Source: Rhizophagus irregularis
Lineage: Eukaryota; Glomeromycota; Glomeromycetes; Glomerales; Glomeraceae
DNA: 64,000 nt
Direction of reading: 5' to 3'
Assembly: GCF_026210795.1 (NCBI RefSeq)
Contig: NC_089437.1
Span: 434,001 to 498,000, forward strand
Shown: positions 22,569 to 34,877 of the stretch, piece by piece
Layout of the letters: each line of letters starts with the position of its first letter
How positions within the stretch are numbered: position 1 is the first letter of the stretch
Position numbers and translations under genes: made by a program
Notes under the pieces: model-generated
The model's database searches: none
What the model was told of the DNA's origin: nothing
The model's input: only the letters and a program-made list of their open reading frames with translations

Positions 22569-24119
22569 ATGTCAACAAAATTTCTTTCAAGATTAAGTCA
22601 AAATTATATCGAAATTTTGGAAGATGATGAATATTATGACGTTGCTATTGAAGTTGGTAAAGAACCAAATGTGAAAACATTTCATGCGCACACGATCATC
22701 TTATGTTACCGTTCACCATTTTTACGACGGTCCTTAGTTTTCAATATAGTTTCTGATGGAAAGAATAGTGGTCGTATCTTAGCTATTATTAAGTTGCCAA
22801 ATATCTCACCAGAAATCTTCCAGATCATTTTAAAGTAAATTATAATTACAATAGCGTTAATTAATTTATTAAACAATTTATACTAACATAAACTTTTGTA
22901 ATATAGATATATCTATGGTGGTATCATTTCTTTAAACGAACAAGAATCTTCAGAAACTTTAAAAATTTTGGTTGCCGCTGATGAACTTCATCTTCAAGAA
23001 CTAGTGGATTATTTTCAAAAATATTTAATTGAAAATAAAGTTGAATGGATGGAACGACATTTTGAACTTACACATAAAATAAGTTTTCAATGTAATTCAT
23101 TATTAAAACTTCAAAAATTTTGTACAGATTTTATGGCTAAATTTCCAGAAAAAGTTTCTAAGTCATTAGATTTTACTTCACTTCCTGAAAAATCTTTGGT
23201 TTCACTCATTAAAAGTGATGACTTACAAATGAAAGAAGTTAAAGTTTGGGATCATGTATTAAAATGGGGTCTTACACAAAATAAAACTTTAACTTCAGAT
23301 CCTGATTCTTGGACAGACGATGACTTTAAAATTATGGAAAATACTCTACAAGATTGTTTGCCATTAATTAGATTTTTTAGTCTTTCATCTGAGGAATTTT
23401 TTCAAAAAGTTCGTCCGTATAAAAGACTTTTAAAAAGTCAACTTTATGAAGAATTATTAGGTTCTTATTTAGATTCTAATATTAAACCAAGTGATAATAT
23501 CTTACTTCCAAGAAATAGAAATATTGATGAAATCATTGATTCAAAGATTGTTAATTTGAATATTGTTTCTTTAATTTCGAGATGGATTGATAAAATTGAT
23601 ATTAAAAGCAAATTTTCTTATACAAGAGAATTATATTTACCTTATGAATTTGAATTATTATTGAGAGGAAGTAAGAATGGATTTTCTCCTGAAAATTTTC
23701 ATACATTATGTGATAATATATCACATACTGTTACATTCATTAAAATAAAAGGAACAGAAGAAATTATTGGAGGATATAATCCTTTAAAATGGAAAAGTCC
23801 ATGTAAACCAACTTTCAAATGGAGTGAAACCAAAGATAGTTTTATATTTTCTTTTAAAAATAAAGATGATTTTAAGGAACCAATTTTAAGTCAAGTAAAG
23901 GATAAGAATTTTGCATTATTTTATAATAGAGAATATGGACCTACATTTGGTACTGATATTGATATATATGTTGAAGATGGTGATGGTTCAAGAGAATATA
24001 ATTATTGTAGGTGTAAACAACGACATTATGATAGAAATATAAGAAATACGGATGATACATTTTTAATAGAAGATTATGAAGTATTTCATATTATGAAGAA
24101 AGACTCTTATAGTGTATAA
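22569..24119 (+). CDS. BTB-BACK-TLDc protein
   Basis: Two exons encode 492 residues. Exon 1 (22569-22834) starts MSTKFLSRLSQNYIEIL and has a slightly longer BTB loop than its paralogues (NIVSDGKNSGRILAIIK). The intron is 22835-22906 (GTAAAT...ATAG, 72 bp). Exon 2 is 22907-24119 (K-YIYGGIISLNEQESSETL). BACK-like helices and the TLDc landmarks (LLRGSKNGFSPENFHTLCD, IGGYNPLKWKS, DSFIFSFK, YGPTFGTDIDIYV, EDYEVFHI) are complete. It is transcribed away from the copy at 19829-21438 and shares the region between them. Probable Cullin-3 adaptor by domain content; targets unknown. Confidence 0.95.
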
Positions 24120-26763
24120 TCTAGACTATTATTTACTATTAAGATTTAAAGAAAATTCTATTAACTCCATATATGGATCAGAATTTACGAATTGTAATTA
24201 GGATATAAATGAATCATACGACTATAAATCAATAAAAAGCATAGAAAAGCTTTTAATAATATTTACATATAACAAAACCAATGAACTAGTAAAAATAATT
24301 ATATATAATATTTCTATATTGAGTTAGTTGAAATATTGAATAATCTTTTTTTCGTTTAATGGCATTATTATTAAGGAAGTATGACGGATATTGATTTGGT
24401 AATAAATTAAGAAAGCTTCTTTAAAATTGAATTCATTGTTATATCTGTTTTCATTGAATTATTAGTTGACATTTTAGTATCTAAATGATACATGATATTT
24501 GAATATTTAATTATTATTCAACTAATCTTTAATTTTTCATGTCTATAAATACTTTGCAAATTTATACATATTTGTTATAAATTGAGAAGTATTCTTCTTT
24601 AAAAGTTGACACTAATAAATGTCGTCATTGTCGTGCTAAAAATTAATATTTCTATAAAGTATCATTTCTGTTCAATAATATGTCATAATAAAATTATAAG
24701 TCTACTTAATTATGTTAATTATGGAAATTTGATTATTAGCTTTATAATACTGTTTAATAATTTAAAAGATAATTCTTTACTGAAATAATTAATCTATTCT
24801 AAATTATTTCTGTTCTGGTAAAATAATCAAAATATATATTTATAAAAATACATTAATATCCAAAAATATGTTATTTTTTTAAAAATAGCCCTAACAATTG
24901 GGTTATTTACGTTATTTATAGATATTGAAAATAGTCTAAACTTTAAATAATAAACTATTTGTGACACGTTAATAGAAACTTATATTTTTTCAAAAATAAG
25001 GATAAGATTCTAAATGATATATAAAATTAAGGAGACAACCTAAAAATAAAAAAAATAAATCTTATTATAATCTCATTTTACGACTAAAAGTTTTATCAGA
25101 ATGATATTCATATCCATATTTAGCATAGCATTTTATTTACTTTTTTTTTTAGGAAAATAATCATCTTTATCATATAGTTTGGTTTATAATGTATTTTCAC
25201 TTTTCAGTATTTCAAATAATATCTTAATAAAGTGCGCATATTATGGTTAGAATTTGTTGAACTATAATGTCAGATTAACTTATAAAATCAATCACATTTT
25301 GCAGTATGACTATTTGATAATTTAGAATTTGATAATTTAGAATTTTTTTAAAAAATAAAAACACAATCCCATCAGATAAATATATTATTATAATTCAATT
25401 TTACTTATAACTTATTTATTTAGTACAATAAAAGATGTGCAAGTGATTTTTGACATGGCAACTAAAGAATTAAAAGAAAAAAGGGCTCATAAATTTCTAT
25501 ATTAGTTCACATTTATATTTAATAGCTTTTTTTATTCAAAATTAATCCGAGGTGAAAGAAAGACCTTGCCATCGGAGCTCGATATGAAAAACGATCAAAT
25601 AAGGATAATACTGTACTAGAAATCATCTAATCAAAAACTTACAATGCTATTTCATAATAATTAATCTCATGAAAAATAATTAAAAATAAAAACTGGGAGA
25701 TGATCAGCTATAAAATAATTAATAACCAGAGTTGTAAAAGATTTAATGATTTACTTCCTGCAAAGTATCTCAAACACTTAATTGAAACATTCTACATATA
25801 ATATCTTGGAATATTTCATTTTTAGCTTCATTATAACTTTATTTTACAAGTCATAAAAAAAAAAAATCAATCTATTACATTAACTACACAAACTTCAAAA
25901 AATTTTTTTATTTTTCTGCATCTTAAATTCTCGTAAAAAAATGAAGCTATTATAAATCTATAATCATACTTTACATTTATATACATATTTATTAATACTA
26001 GTTATTAGTATGAATCTTTTATATTATATTAAAAACATATAACATAGTATACACTCTAGAATTAAAGGATCAATAAAAAAATGATATATATATTCTCAAT
26101 GCTGAAAACCATAAATCTACTCAGTCAAGAGAAGAAAGAAGTGCACTAAAAATGCTTCTTCATCTTTACTCCTATTATATTAGACAAAATCAATATAACA
26201 AATATGATTTTTTCATATTTATAATCTTACAATCTTCACTTAGATAATAAAAATGCAAAAATATGACAAATATGAAATATTTTAATATTAGCTTTTGATC
26301 AATGTCAGATAAAGATCTCAGGAAAACTGTGTACTGTACAATAAATATTATATATTTATTATTAAATAGAAGCACTCCTATTTATGGAGTTACCAAATGT
26401 TCTAATATTCTCATCAAATATAAATGTCAATTATGATATTAAACTATAAGTTTGACTAATAGACTATAGATATTTTATATTTTATATTTTAATGTTATAT
26501 TTTATTGAAATCTTTTACTTTAAAATTTTTTACTTTAAAGAATTTACTTTAATTGACGGATTAATCAGAATATGTTATTAACTTTGAGACAATAATACTA
26601 TTGCTGTTAACTAAAATAATAATGCACATACAATGTTTACAGTTTGTTTATAGAAATATTTCCATTTATATTTTAGCAAATAAGGATAAATAATACATTG
26701 TTAACATTCTTCTATAGTTAGTAATTAATCTATAAAGATCAATTTATCAAAATTATATTAATT
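24120..26763. other. Long AT-rich spacer
   Basis: About 2.6 kb with no supported gene on either strand. Open frames at 24606 and 26190 are chance frames in AT-rich DNA. A short doublet, GATAATTTAGAATTT, occurs twice at 25316-25345. Confidence 0.55.
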
Positions 26764-26832
26764 CTGACTAAAATATGCTATGAAGTTTCGCAATAAGTGT
26801 TACGAAACTTACCATTTTGGTATTTTAGTCAG
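26764..26832. mobile_element. Tiny MITE with nested splice-site hairpin
   Basis: CTGACTAAAATA (26764-26775) and TATTTTAGTCAG (26821-26832) are perfect 12-bp terminal inverted repeats of a 69-bp element. Inside is a second inverted repeat, GAAGTTTCG (26782-26790) against CGAAACTT (26803-26810). On the minus strand the inner part reads ATGGTAAGTTTCG, the same donor-containing hairpin as at 2782-2810 and in the 29942-31308 array. No target-site duplication is clear. Confidence 0.65.
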
Positions 26833-28339
26833 TGTAATTACTTTTGAAATCTATAAAGCAATACATAATAAGAACGTTTCTATTTAAAAAATATTGAAAA
26901 AAGAAGTAAAGTTATGCAACAAATTCCAAACACGATATCTGCAAAAAGAAATGTCAGTAAACGTTTCTATTTTTTCAAAAAAATAAATAATAGAACAAAA
27001 AAGGTTGAACGAAAATTTGACCTGGAATCTTTTATTTTCCTCGTAACAAAAAAGATTTCTTAGTATTTTCCAAAATAGATTATAATATTAATTTTGCACT
27101 TAGAACTTAACTAAACAATCAAAGCTAAATTTTAGATTGTGCATAAAAATAATTTGCGGCAATAATAATATTATCTGACAAGTGATAAAACTATTATAAC
27201 TCACATTTAAATGCATTTGTACATATAAATAAAATGAATTCATGTGCATGATAAATTGTCAGTATAATTAATCCATAGGTTTTTTACAATTAGATCAATC
27301 TTTATTATAAATCATTATATAAATTTTATAGTATAAATATTTTTTTACTTTTGATATATTAATTATTAGAAGATTTGGTTAATCTGTTACTTATGGGGTA
27401 ACTCCTTTTGTAAGCTCATCTATACTAATAAGATATACTAGCCAATGCCATAATTACTTTGAGAATCACTCTATTCACAACATTTTTTGGACTAGGATAA
27501 CGAATAGCCCATATTACTATTATTAATGGTGGATATTGTCTGTATACTATAATTTAGTCTAAATTACTTTTACTACAAATTTGCTGATTTTATTTAACGT
27601 ACACCCTTTTTTATATTTATTTTTATTATACATTTATTCACGCTGAAATGAAAAAATTACTAAAAGAGAAAGAATTGGAATTGGGATTCGATTTTAAAAA
27701 TTAATCGATTAAATAATATGTACTATACATTAGTAATACCTCAAAGTAAAGCAGGTTAATCCCTAAAATTTCAACATTTTATAACCTTGTATTAAAAGAC
27801 AAAAATTTTAAACTTTTTTATCTCATTTAAATGATAACTATGTTTTTATAAAAAATATCATCATTTACAATTTTCAATAGTTATTTTATTCAATGTTGTT
27901 ATATAAGAAATAAAAGCTTTATATATTTGCAAATGAATAACAAACAAAAATATCAGCATTAATAATTCATATTTTTTATTTATTACATAATAAAAATTAT
28001 TCTAATAATTTTATAATTCAATTACCCAATTACAAACTGATTTTTTTTATTTAAAATAAACAATTTATATCGATTTGCAGTTCTGTTTGCATTGGCACTG
28101 CAAATTTTTTATAAAATAACAATTATATAAATATAAATAAACCAAGTGAGAAATAAAACTTATATGTTTCATTTGTATCTTATTTGAGTAGTTTAGATTT
28201 TACAATCAAAACAATCAGTAAAAGTGTTAAGTAATCGATATGTGTAAATGGCTTGTGAATGAGTAGTGGTTTGGTAATTTTTAACAGATGAAAGATTTCC
28301 TTTTCTATATTCTTCCGCTCTTGACTTATGAAATGATGT
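26833..28339. other. AT-rich spacer
   Basis: No gene or RNA recognised in this 1.5 kb. It lies 3' of the decayed kinase on the minus strand. Confidence 0.5.
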
Positions 28340-29490
28340 AATTAATTCATTTACTTCATTAATATTGGTCTTTTATTTGGATTTAATCCCAACACTTTTT
28401 CTTCAAATCAGTATAACTTCCTAGTGCTTCCGGTTCATTTATTTTAGGCCTAACTCCTTCACATGTATCTAAAACTATATCTGTATCATGTGCATGATTG
28501 TTAAAAGGTTGTCTTCTAGTTGCTACAAAATGATATCTACTGCTTGAATATAAGGTTTTCCATAACTACATAAATCTTTGTTTCGACTTCTCCATGTCTG
28601 AAATTGATATACATTACCAAAATCATCTATAATACTTAAAAATAATATATTTCCTGTATGAAAATCATGATGAATTATATTTTTTTAGTGAATTTCTTTA
28701 AGACCATTATTAATACCAATTAAAATATTCATAATTTTCATTTATCCAATTATTAAAATTCCCGTCTTTTGCATAATTAAGAACTAAAATATAATCTTTT
28801 GTATTAGGATTTTGAGATATTCCATATATATTAAATATATTACTTCTTTTATTTATTGAATATTCTTTAACTTATTGAATAATTGTATTGTGCTTAAAAT
28901 TAAACTGATAAAGAATTTTTCTACTACAAATGATTAAAGAATCTACATACCTCATTTAAAAATTTGTTAGTAATATTTTGTGAATCACATAAACATTTTA
29001 AAGCAATTACTCTATTTGGATCCCTATTATATACTTCTTTATTTTCGTCATATTCTTAATGGACCATCTTTTCATATTTCTGAATATACTATAGAAGAGT
29101 CACCTCTACTTATTTCCTCAATATTATTAAACTGATCATATGGTATCCATTCAAATATTATATCATCATAATCATGCATTTCTTGAATAAAATCATCAAT
29201 TTTTACATTTCCACTAATCAAATTTATTAAATTACTTTGAACTAAATTATAATCATTTGTTTGTGGATTTTGGGATATTCCATATATTAAGAACTTTTTT
29301 ACCAAGTATTCTTGTTAAATATTTTTTGGCCTGAAATATAAACAAAGAAAAAAATAAGTATATAATATTAAAAAAATATAAACTATTTCTAAAAATTTTA
29401 ATACCTCATTTATTATGAAATCAATTGGTTTTTCTAAATTAAGTAAACATATTAAAGTAACTTCTCTATTTGGTTTTCTCATATAATCAC
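28340..29490 (-). pseudogene. Decayed tyrosine-kinase-like protein kinase
   Basis: Read on the minus strand, blocks appear in the order of a kinase. They are VTLICLLNLEKPIDFIINE (29460-29404 area), YGISQNPQTNDYNLVQSNL, IIFEWIPYDQFNNIEEISRG (N-lobe entry) and NRVIALKCLCDSQNITNKFL (VAIK-like lysine). Then come YGISQNPNTKDYILVLNYA, IIHHDFHTGNIL (catalytic loop), YGKPYIQAVDI, RRQPFNNHAHDTDIVLDTC and NPNKRPTNINEVNE (C-lobe end). Stops replace the expected Trp after YSEI and elsewhere, and several frame changes occur. The 77-codon ORF at 29072-29305 is the longest surviving piece. The glycine-rich loop is degraded (ISRGDSSIVYSE). Confidence 0.75.
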
Positions 29491-29941
29491 TATACTGATT
29501 ACTATAATGTAACGGACCACTTTACTGTCAAGGCCAATTTTTTTGGCATGATTTTACAATCATTATACCATCCATGTAATCATAATGTTGACATATATAT
29601 ACATGTTATCATGTATGTTAACATGAATATTGACAGGTTTTTGAATTATAATAATAATGTAATAAACCATTACAAAATAATAATTGTCAAGTTTTTTCTT
29701 AATAAATAATTATTTTGATATATATGTTGATATAATTTGTTTAGATCTAATGCATTACACAAATATTATAATATGATAAAATTTATTATGTTATCTATAC
29801 ATTTTAATCAAAACTTACGTTAAATAAATTTTGCCGATCGGTCATATGAATCATCACATTTTGATACTAGTCAAAATGAAGGATCAGCTGATCGGGACTA
29901 GTCAATTATAGTCTGTGCGGCAAATGATAAACTTTTTTTCG

Positions 29942-31308
29942 GTAAGTTTCAAAAGTTTCGTTTTGAAACTTTTTTTTCTTTTTTTTTTATGTATCAGTTT
30001 CAACTTTTGCTTTAGATCGGTAAGCTTTGAAAGTTTCATTTCAAAACTTTATCGTTATTTATTTTGATTTTTTTTTAAAATCAAAAAATTGTATTTTATT
30101 TTTTTAGTATCATCGGTGCTTTGAATTGGTAAGTTTCAAAAGTTTCGTTTGTTTCAAAACTTATTTTTTGGGTTATAAAATAAAATTTTTTTTTTTATTT
30201 TTTTTAGGATTTGTCATTGTGCTTTTAATTGGTAAGTCTTGTAAGTTTCGCTTTCGAAACTTTTTTTTTTGTTTTTTTTTAAATAAAAATCTCTAATTTC
30301 TTTATTTTTTTAGATATGAATCAGCTTCAACTTTTCGCTTTGGATCAGTAAGTTTTGGAAGTTTCATTTCAAAACATTTTTTAAATTTTTTTTTAATATT
30401 ATTTTGAAGAAACTAATCATTTCTTCTTTTATCTATTTTGTAAGTTATCAACTTCGGTTTTTAGATGTAAGTTTTGAAGCGAAACTTTATTAAATATATT
30501 TTTTTAATTTCGAAGAAACTAATTGTTTCTTCTTTTGTCTATTTTGTAGATTTTTGTCTTCAGCTTTGGCTTGGTTTCTTGGGAAGTTTTGAAGTGTTTT
30601 GTTTCAAACTTTTTCAGTAAATTCTTTTTTTAAAATTGTTTAATTTTTATTTTATTTTTTTTAGATTTGGTTATTTCTTTGGTACTTTGGATGGTAAGTT
30701 TTTGAAGCGAATGCTTCAAAATTTTTTGGATTTTTTTTAAAATAAAAAAATTATTCTAATTTTTTTTCTTTTTTTAGATATCGGTGCGGAATTTCTAATC
30801 AGTAGATATTAGCTTTGCAAGCTCTGAGTCACTTTCTTGCAAATGCAATCACGACTGAAATATTCATACCTTATTCCATTTCGCTGACACCTGAATTATT
30901 TTGATCGGCACCCTCATGTGACATTGTGACGTGCGGCTGATTTTCAATTGGTAAGCTTAAAAGTTTCGCTCAAAACTTATTTTTTTGGTTTTTTAACTAA
31001 AAATTTTTTTTTTTTTAGGTCTACTTTAGATCGAAATTTTTCTTGGATTTTTTTTAAAAAAAACAAAATTTTTTTAAGGTTTTTTTCTCCTTTTTTTTTG
31101 TAGATATCGGTAGATTGAATTATCGGTAAGTTCCAAAATATGTTTCGTTCTCGAAACTTCTAAATTTTAATTATTTTTTGTTAATAATTTTTTCTTTTTT
31201 CGTAGGTATGACTTCTAAATTATGATCAGTAAGTTTCAAAATAGGTTGAAACTTTTTTTTAACTTTGCTTTGAAGATCTAACCATTTCTTCTTTTGTCTA
31301 TTTTGTAG
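29942..31308 (+). repeat. Array of short exon-intron-like units with hairpin 5' splice sites
   Basis: On the plus strand, donor-like GTAAG(T/C) sites occur at 29942, 30020, 30129, 30232, 30348, 30467, 30694, 30951, 31126 and 31229, plus a degenerate GAAGTTTTGAAG near 30583. Acceptors with long T-tracts (...TTTTTTTAG or TTTTGTAG) lie at 30107, 30207, 30313, 30549, 30664, 30777, 31018, 31103, 31205 and 31308. Between them are short exon-like pieces: 30108-30128, 30208-30231, 30314-30347, 30665-30693, 31104-31125, 31206-31228 and one of 173 bp (30778-30950). Most donors are followed by AAGTTT(C/T) paired with (G/A)AAACTT. No frame stays open through the joined pieces, so this is non-coding or decayed. 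Confidence 0.7.
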
Positions 31309-31759
31309 GCAACATCTTCGATTTTGGGTCTGCTCTTTAGATAAGTTTCAAATTGAAGATTATGGATGTATTGATGGTAATTTATGGTTTCATCTTCACC
31401 CGTTAATAATTGTTGATTAGCAACCTAGAATGCATTTCATTACACAGATGTACAGGAGAAGGATTACATAATAAAAATAATATGGAATACATTTAACGAA
31501 TTTTATTATTTAATTAATTATTAATAATAATATACATGTTATAAATATAAAACATTGATGTTGTAATTATGTATAATATATCTATTGTAATGCGAAATAA
31601 ACCATGTAGAACATATTGTAAGATTCATGTTATAATACATATATGACATAGTGTTTTAATATATTTACCACTATAATAGCAGGTTGGCGCTCATGAATTT
31701 TATAACATACTTATGATAGGTTTTTTATATGGTTATCAAAAAAGTCTACATTGATAGTA

Positions 31760-32012
31760 AAGCATCTTTCCAGATTGCTGAATATATTGTAATAGAACTT
31801 TCTTTGCCTATTTCTTTAATTTCATTATGTTGATTGTATGATATCCATTCAAAGATTATATCATAATAGTCATCCATTTTTAATTGCATTTCTTAAACGA
31901 AATCATCAATTTTTTCATTTCCACTAATCAAATTTACTAAATTGCTTTGAACTAAAATGTAATCATTTGTATCTGGATTTTGGGATATTCCATAGTATAC
32001 TTTAAGAACTTT
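31760..32012 (-). pseudogene. Second kinase fragment
   Basis: Minus-strand blocks YGISQNPDTNDYILVQSNL, VNLISGNEKIDDFV, a stop, MDDYYDIIFEWISYNQHNEI, KEIGKESSITIYSAIWKDA match the N-terminal part of the decayed kinase at 28340-29490 almost block for block. Only the linker and N-lobe entry survive, with one internal stop. It is a duplicated fragment separated from the first by the 29942-31308 array. Confidence 0.65.
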
Positions 32013-32493
32013 TTTTACCGACCTTTAAATTTATAAAAAAGTAAAAGATTTATTTTTTTCACATGTAGATAAAGAATTAAATTTTATTTTAATGTTTATG
32101 TATTAAGCATTAATAAAATAATGATTTTGTTCAATTTTTTTATTTTTTATTTGTTGTTCTATAGGGTTTCTGATCTTGATTAGCGTAGTAGGTAAAAATC
32201 CATGTTATTGGCTAACTGGTTTGTCATGTGATTCAATTTTTATGTGATTGATAAATATATGTGACATGTCTTTAAAAAAAGGAGATATAATAATGGTGAT
32301 ACATTACATAACAATATACATTCAAAATTTTTATGAAAGCTTGCTGGCAGTTCTTTCTCAACCAAAAGCCAGTTTTAGTTTATACAGATCAAACTTTAGG
32401 TTAAACTTCTCTTAATAGCAATGTCAAGTGCCTTATGCCTTTGTGAACTGCTCCTCATCAATATTTTCAAAGATTGAAAATGTCATTTAAATC

Positions 32494-32800
32494 ATGATGA
32501 TACTTCTAGACATTCTTCTATAGCAAGCTCTATGAGTTCTGTTCCAAATATTCCAGAAGAGTTGGATAGATATTTGGCATTACAGGTTGATGAAAATAAA
32601 AATTCGCTTCTTTGGTGGAAAGCGCATGAGTATTAGCTAAGATTTTGTGTGATTATTTAGTTATACAAGCAACGAGCATATAAACAGGCTTTTCTGTAGC
32701 AGGTAATACTAGTAATACCAAAACAAGAAAATGTCTTAATCCAAAAACAGCAAGGCAACTTTGTGTGCAAAATCATGGATTTGAAAGTACATTAGAAAAA
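32494..32800 (+). pseudogene. hAT transposase C-terminal relic
   Basis: EELDRYLALQVDENKNSLLW with WKAHEY, then (in other frames) CDYLVIQATS, FSVAGNTS and CLNPKTARQLCVQN, follow the order of the hAT family C-terminal dimerisation domain (…WW…, …A(T/S)SVPSERAFS…, …LxPxT…). Internal stops and frame changes show it is dead. No catalytic N-terminal part was found upstream. Confidence 0.7.
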
Positions 32801-33612
32801 AATGTAGTAAATTTAATTGAATTTTATTTTTTTACTATAATGAGTCCATTAATCAAAGTTTATGCAATTAATAACATTTGTAAATTTTATTAATTTAATA
32901 CATAAACTATTTATAAATTGAGTTTAAGAAAGTTTTAAACCAGTTCAGAAACTTGATTCAAACCAATATAAAAACCTTAGTTCCTCAGTTTGCATGAAAA
33001 AACTGAGCTAAGACTGAGTCTAAACTGCAAAAAACTGAGCAGCATGATTCCTAGTTGAAATGTCTTGTTTTAATATTATAATTCTTAAAAAAATAAAGAA
33101 TATTTTTGCAGATATTAAATTTAAATCATATTATTAGACATTGAAATGAGTATAAAAATTTTATATTATTTATTAATTTTATGCAATGGAAATAATTTTG
33201 TATACTTATATTATTATTTTAATCATTTATTTTTAATAATTACTAGGTAAGTTAAGAAAAAGATTCATTTAAATTACAAACTAAGAAATTTGTAAAATAT
33301 TTACTACTTAAGCCTTAGTGTTTAAATAACCCTAAAAAATATAGATAAAACATAAAAAAAGGAATTATTTAAATTACAAACTAAGAATTTTGTAAAATAT
33401 TTACTAGTACTCTAGCCTTAGTGTTTAAATAAATCTAAACAACAATTTATGTTAAATATTTAAACATCAAATACCACTTAAAAAATAACCAATTATTTGT
33501 GTTTTTATAAGAATTTATAGTTTTTTTTATCTGGTTTAATATCTAAATAATAATTAAAATTAATTTCGCATAAATAATTTGCATAATTAATTATTTTTAT
33601 ATACTATATATA
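32801..33612. other. Spacer 3' of kinase gene, with local duplication
   Basis: A segment of roughly 95-110 bp containing AAATTACAAACTAAGAA, TTTGTAAAATATTTACTA and GCCTTAGTGTTTAAATAA occurs twice in tandem (about 33263-33358 and 33360-33440). The sequence near 33000-33055 (CTGAGCTAAGACTGAGTC) could be the edge of the dead hAT element upstream. Confidence 0.5.
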
Positions 33613-34877
33613 TTACATACCTAATGACTTCAAATTAAATATACAATCATCCAAATCTTTACTTACAAGCATTTCATTCACTTTTACATTAGCTTGTGAA
33701 TCTTCACTTTCAAGAACTTCATTCACTTTTCCACTAGCAGATTGACTTGAATAATAAGCTTGTGAATCTCTACTTTCAAGAATTTCATTCAATTGTTTGC
33801 TAGTAAAACCAAGTAAGCGACTTGTATAATATGCCTGTGGATGAGATTCGGTAGCAAGATCATTGTTATGCCCAATTGGTGCATTTATCAATTCCATAAT
33901 ATTGTATTTTAATTCTTCATTAATATCTTTAACATTATATGGAGAAACAATCCATTTTTCAATAATATTTAACACTTCTTCAGAAGATGGCCTTTTTAAT
34001 GGGTTTTCATCCCAACACTTTTTCATCAATTCTACATAACATTGTGGGGTATTTTCAATAATTTCAGGCCGTTCACCTTTACAAATACTTAAACTAAGTT
34101 GAATATCATGTGCTCTATTATTAAATGGTGGTACCCCAGATGTAAACTCCCACATAATCATAGAAAAGCTGTATATATCACTAGCTGAAGTATAAGATTT
34201 GCCTCTTAAAACTTCAGGAGCCATAAATGGTATAACACCATAAATATTATACTTTTTCAAAAATGATTCTACAGGTTTACATAATCCTAAATCACTAATA
34301 TAAATTTTACTCTCATTATGATTTAAAATATTACCATCATGAAAATCACAATGAACGAGCTTTTGTTTATGTATATCATTAAGTCCAGAAATAATTTCAA
34401 ATAATATATATAATTTTTGATTCCAATTACTTTTAATTATCCTTGCTAAGTTTCCTCTTAAATTACCTTTGTTTGCATAATCAATTACCATCATATATTT
34501 CAAAGTTTCTGGATCTTTTGTAAACCCATAATAATAAATAATATCATATGAACTTAAACAATATTCATGATATTTCCACTATAAAATAATAAAAATAATA
34601 CATTATTAATATAAATAAATTATAATTTAAATTAAAAAAATAAACAATGTATTATCATACTTCATTTAAAAATTCATCTAAATTTTCACTTAAATTATTA
34701 TGAAGTTTAAGTATTACTTCATTATCATTATTATCATAAAGCCAATTAGCCTTGTATATAGTACTAAATCCCCCTTTATCAAGATATTCAACATTTTTAA
34801 ATTTATCATAGGGAATCCATTTTAATTTTTTTTCAAAAATAAAATTATCCATAATTGTATTTCCACTTTTTCCAAAT
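33613..34877 (-). CDS. Protein kinase catalytic exons (TKL type)
   Basis: Exon 34877-34661 and final exon 34578-33613 flank an 82-bp intron (34660-34579, GTATGA...ATAG). They encode the kinase domain. The degenerate glycine loop is LDKGGFSTIYKA and the ATP lysine lies in VILKLHN. The catalytic loop HCDFHDGNIL has Asp 231 and Asn 236 in the full model. ISDLG stands for DFG, MAPEVL for APE, and DIYSFSMIMWEF and CWDENPLKRPS for the C-lobe. A tail carries three copies of a NE(I/V/M)L(E/V)S-type repeat. The usual first Met would be 34852, but the frame is open back to an ATAG acceptor at 34879-34878. The upstream residues FGKSGNTIMDNF match the segment preceding the kinase domain in relatives, so the gene continues 5' into the array. 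A GGTATGT at the very end is donor-like. Confidence 0.92.

Noticed and set aside
29470-29709. 79-codon plus-strand ORF
   Set aside because: Overlaps the kinase relic antisense and is AT-driven.
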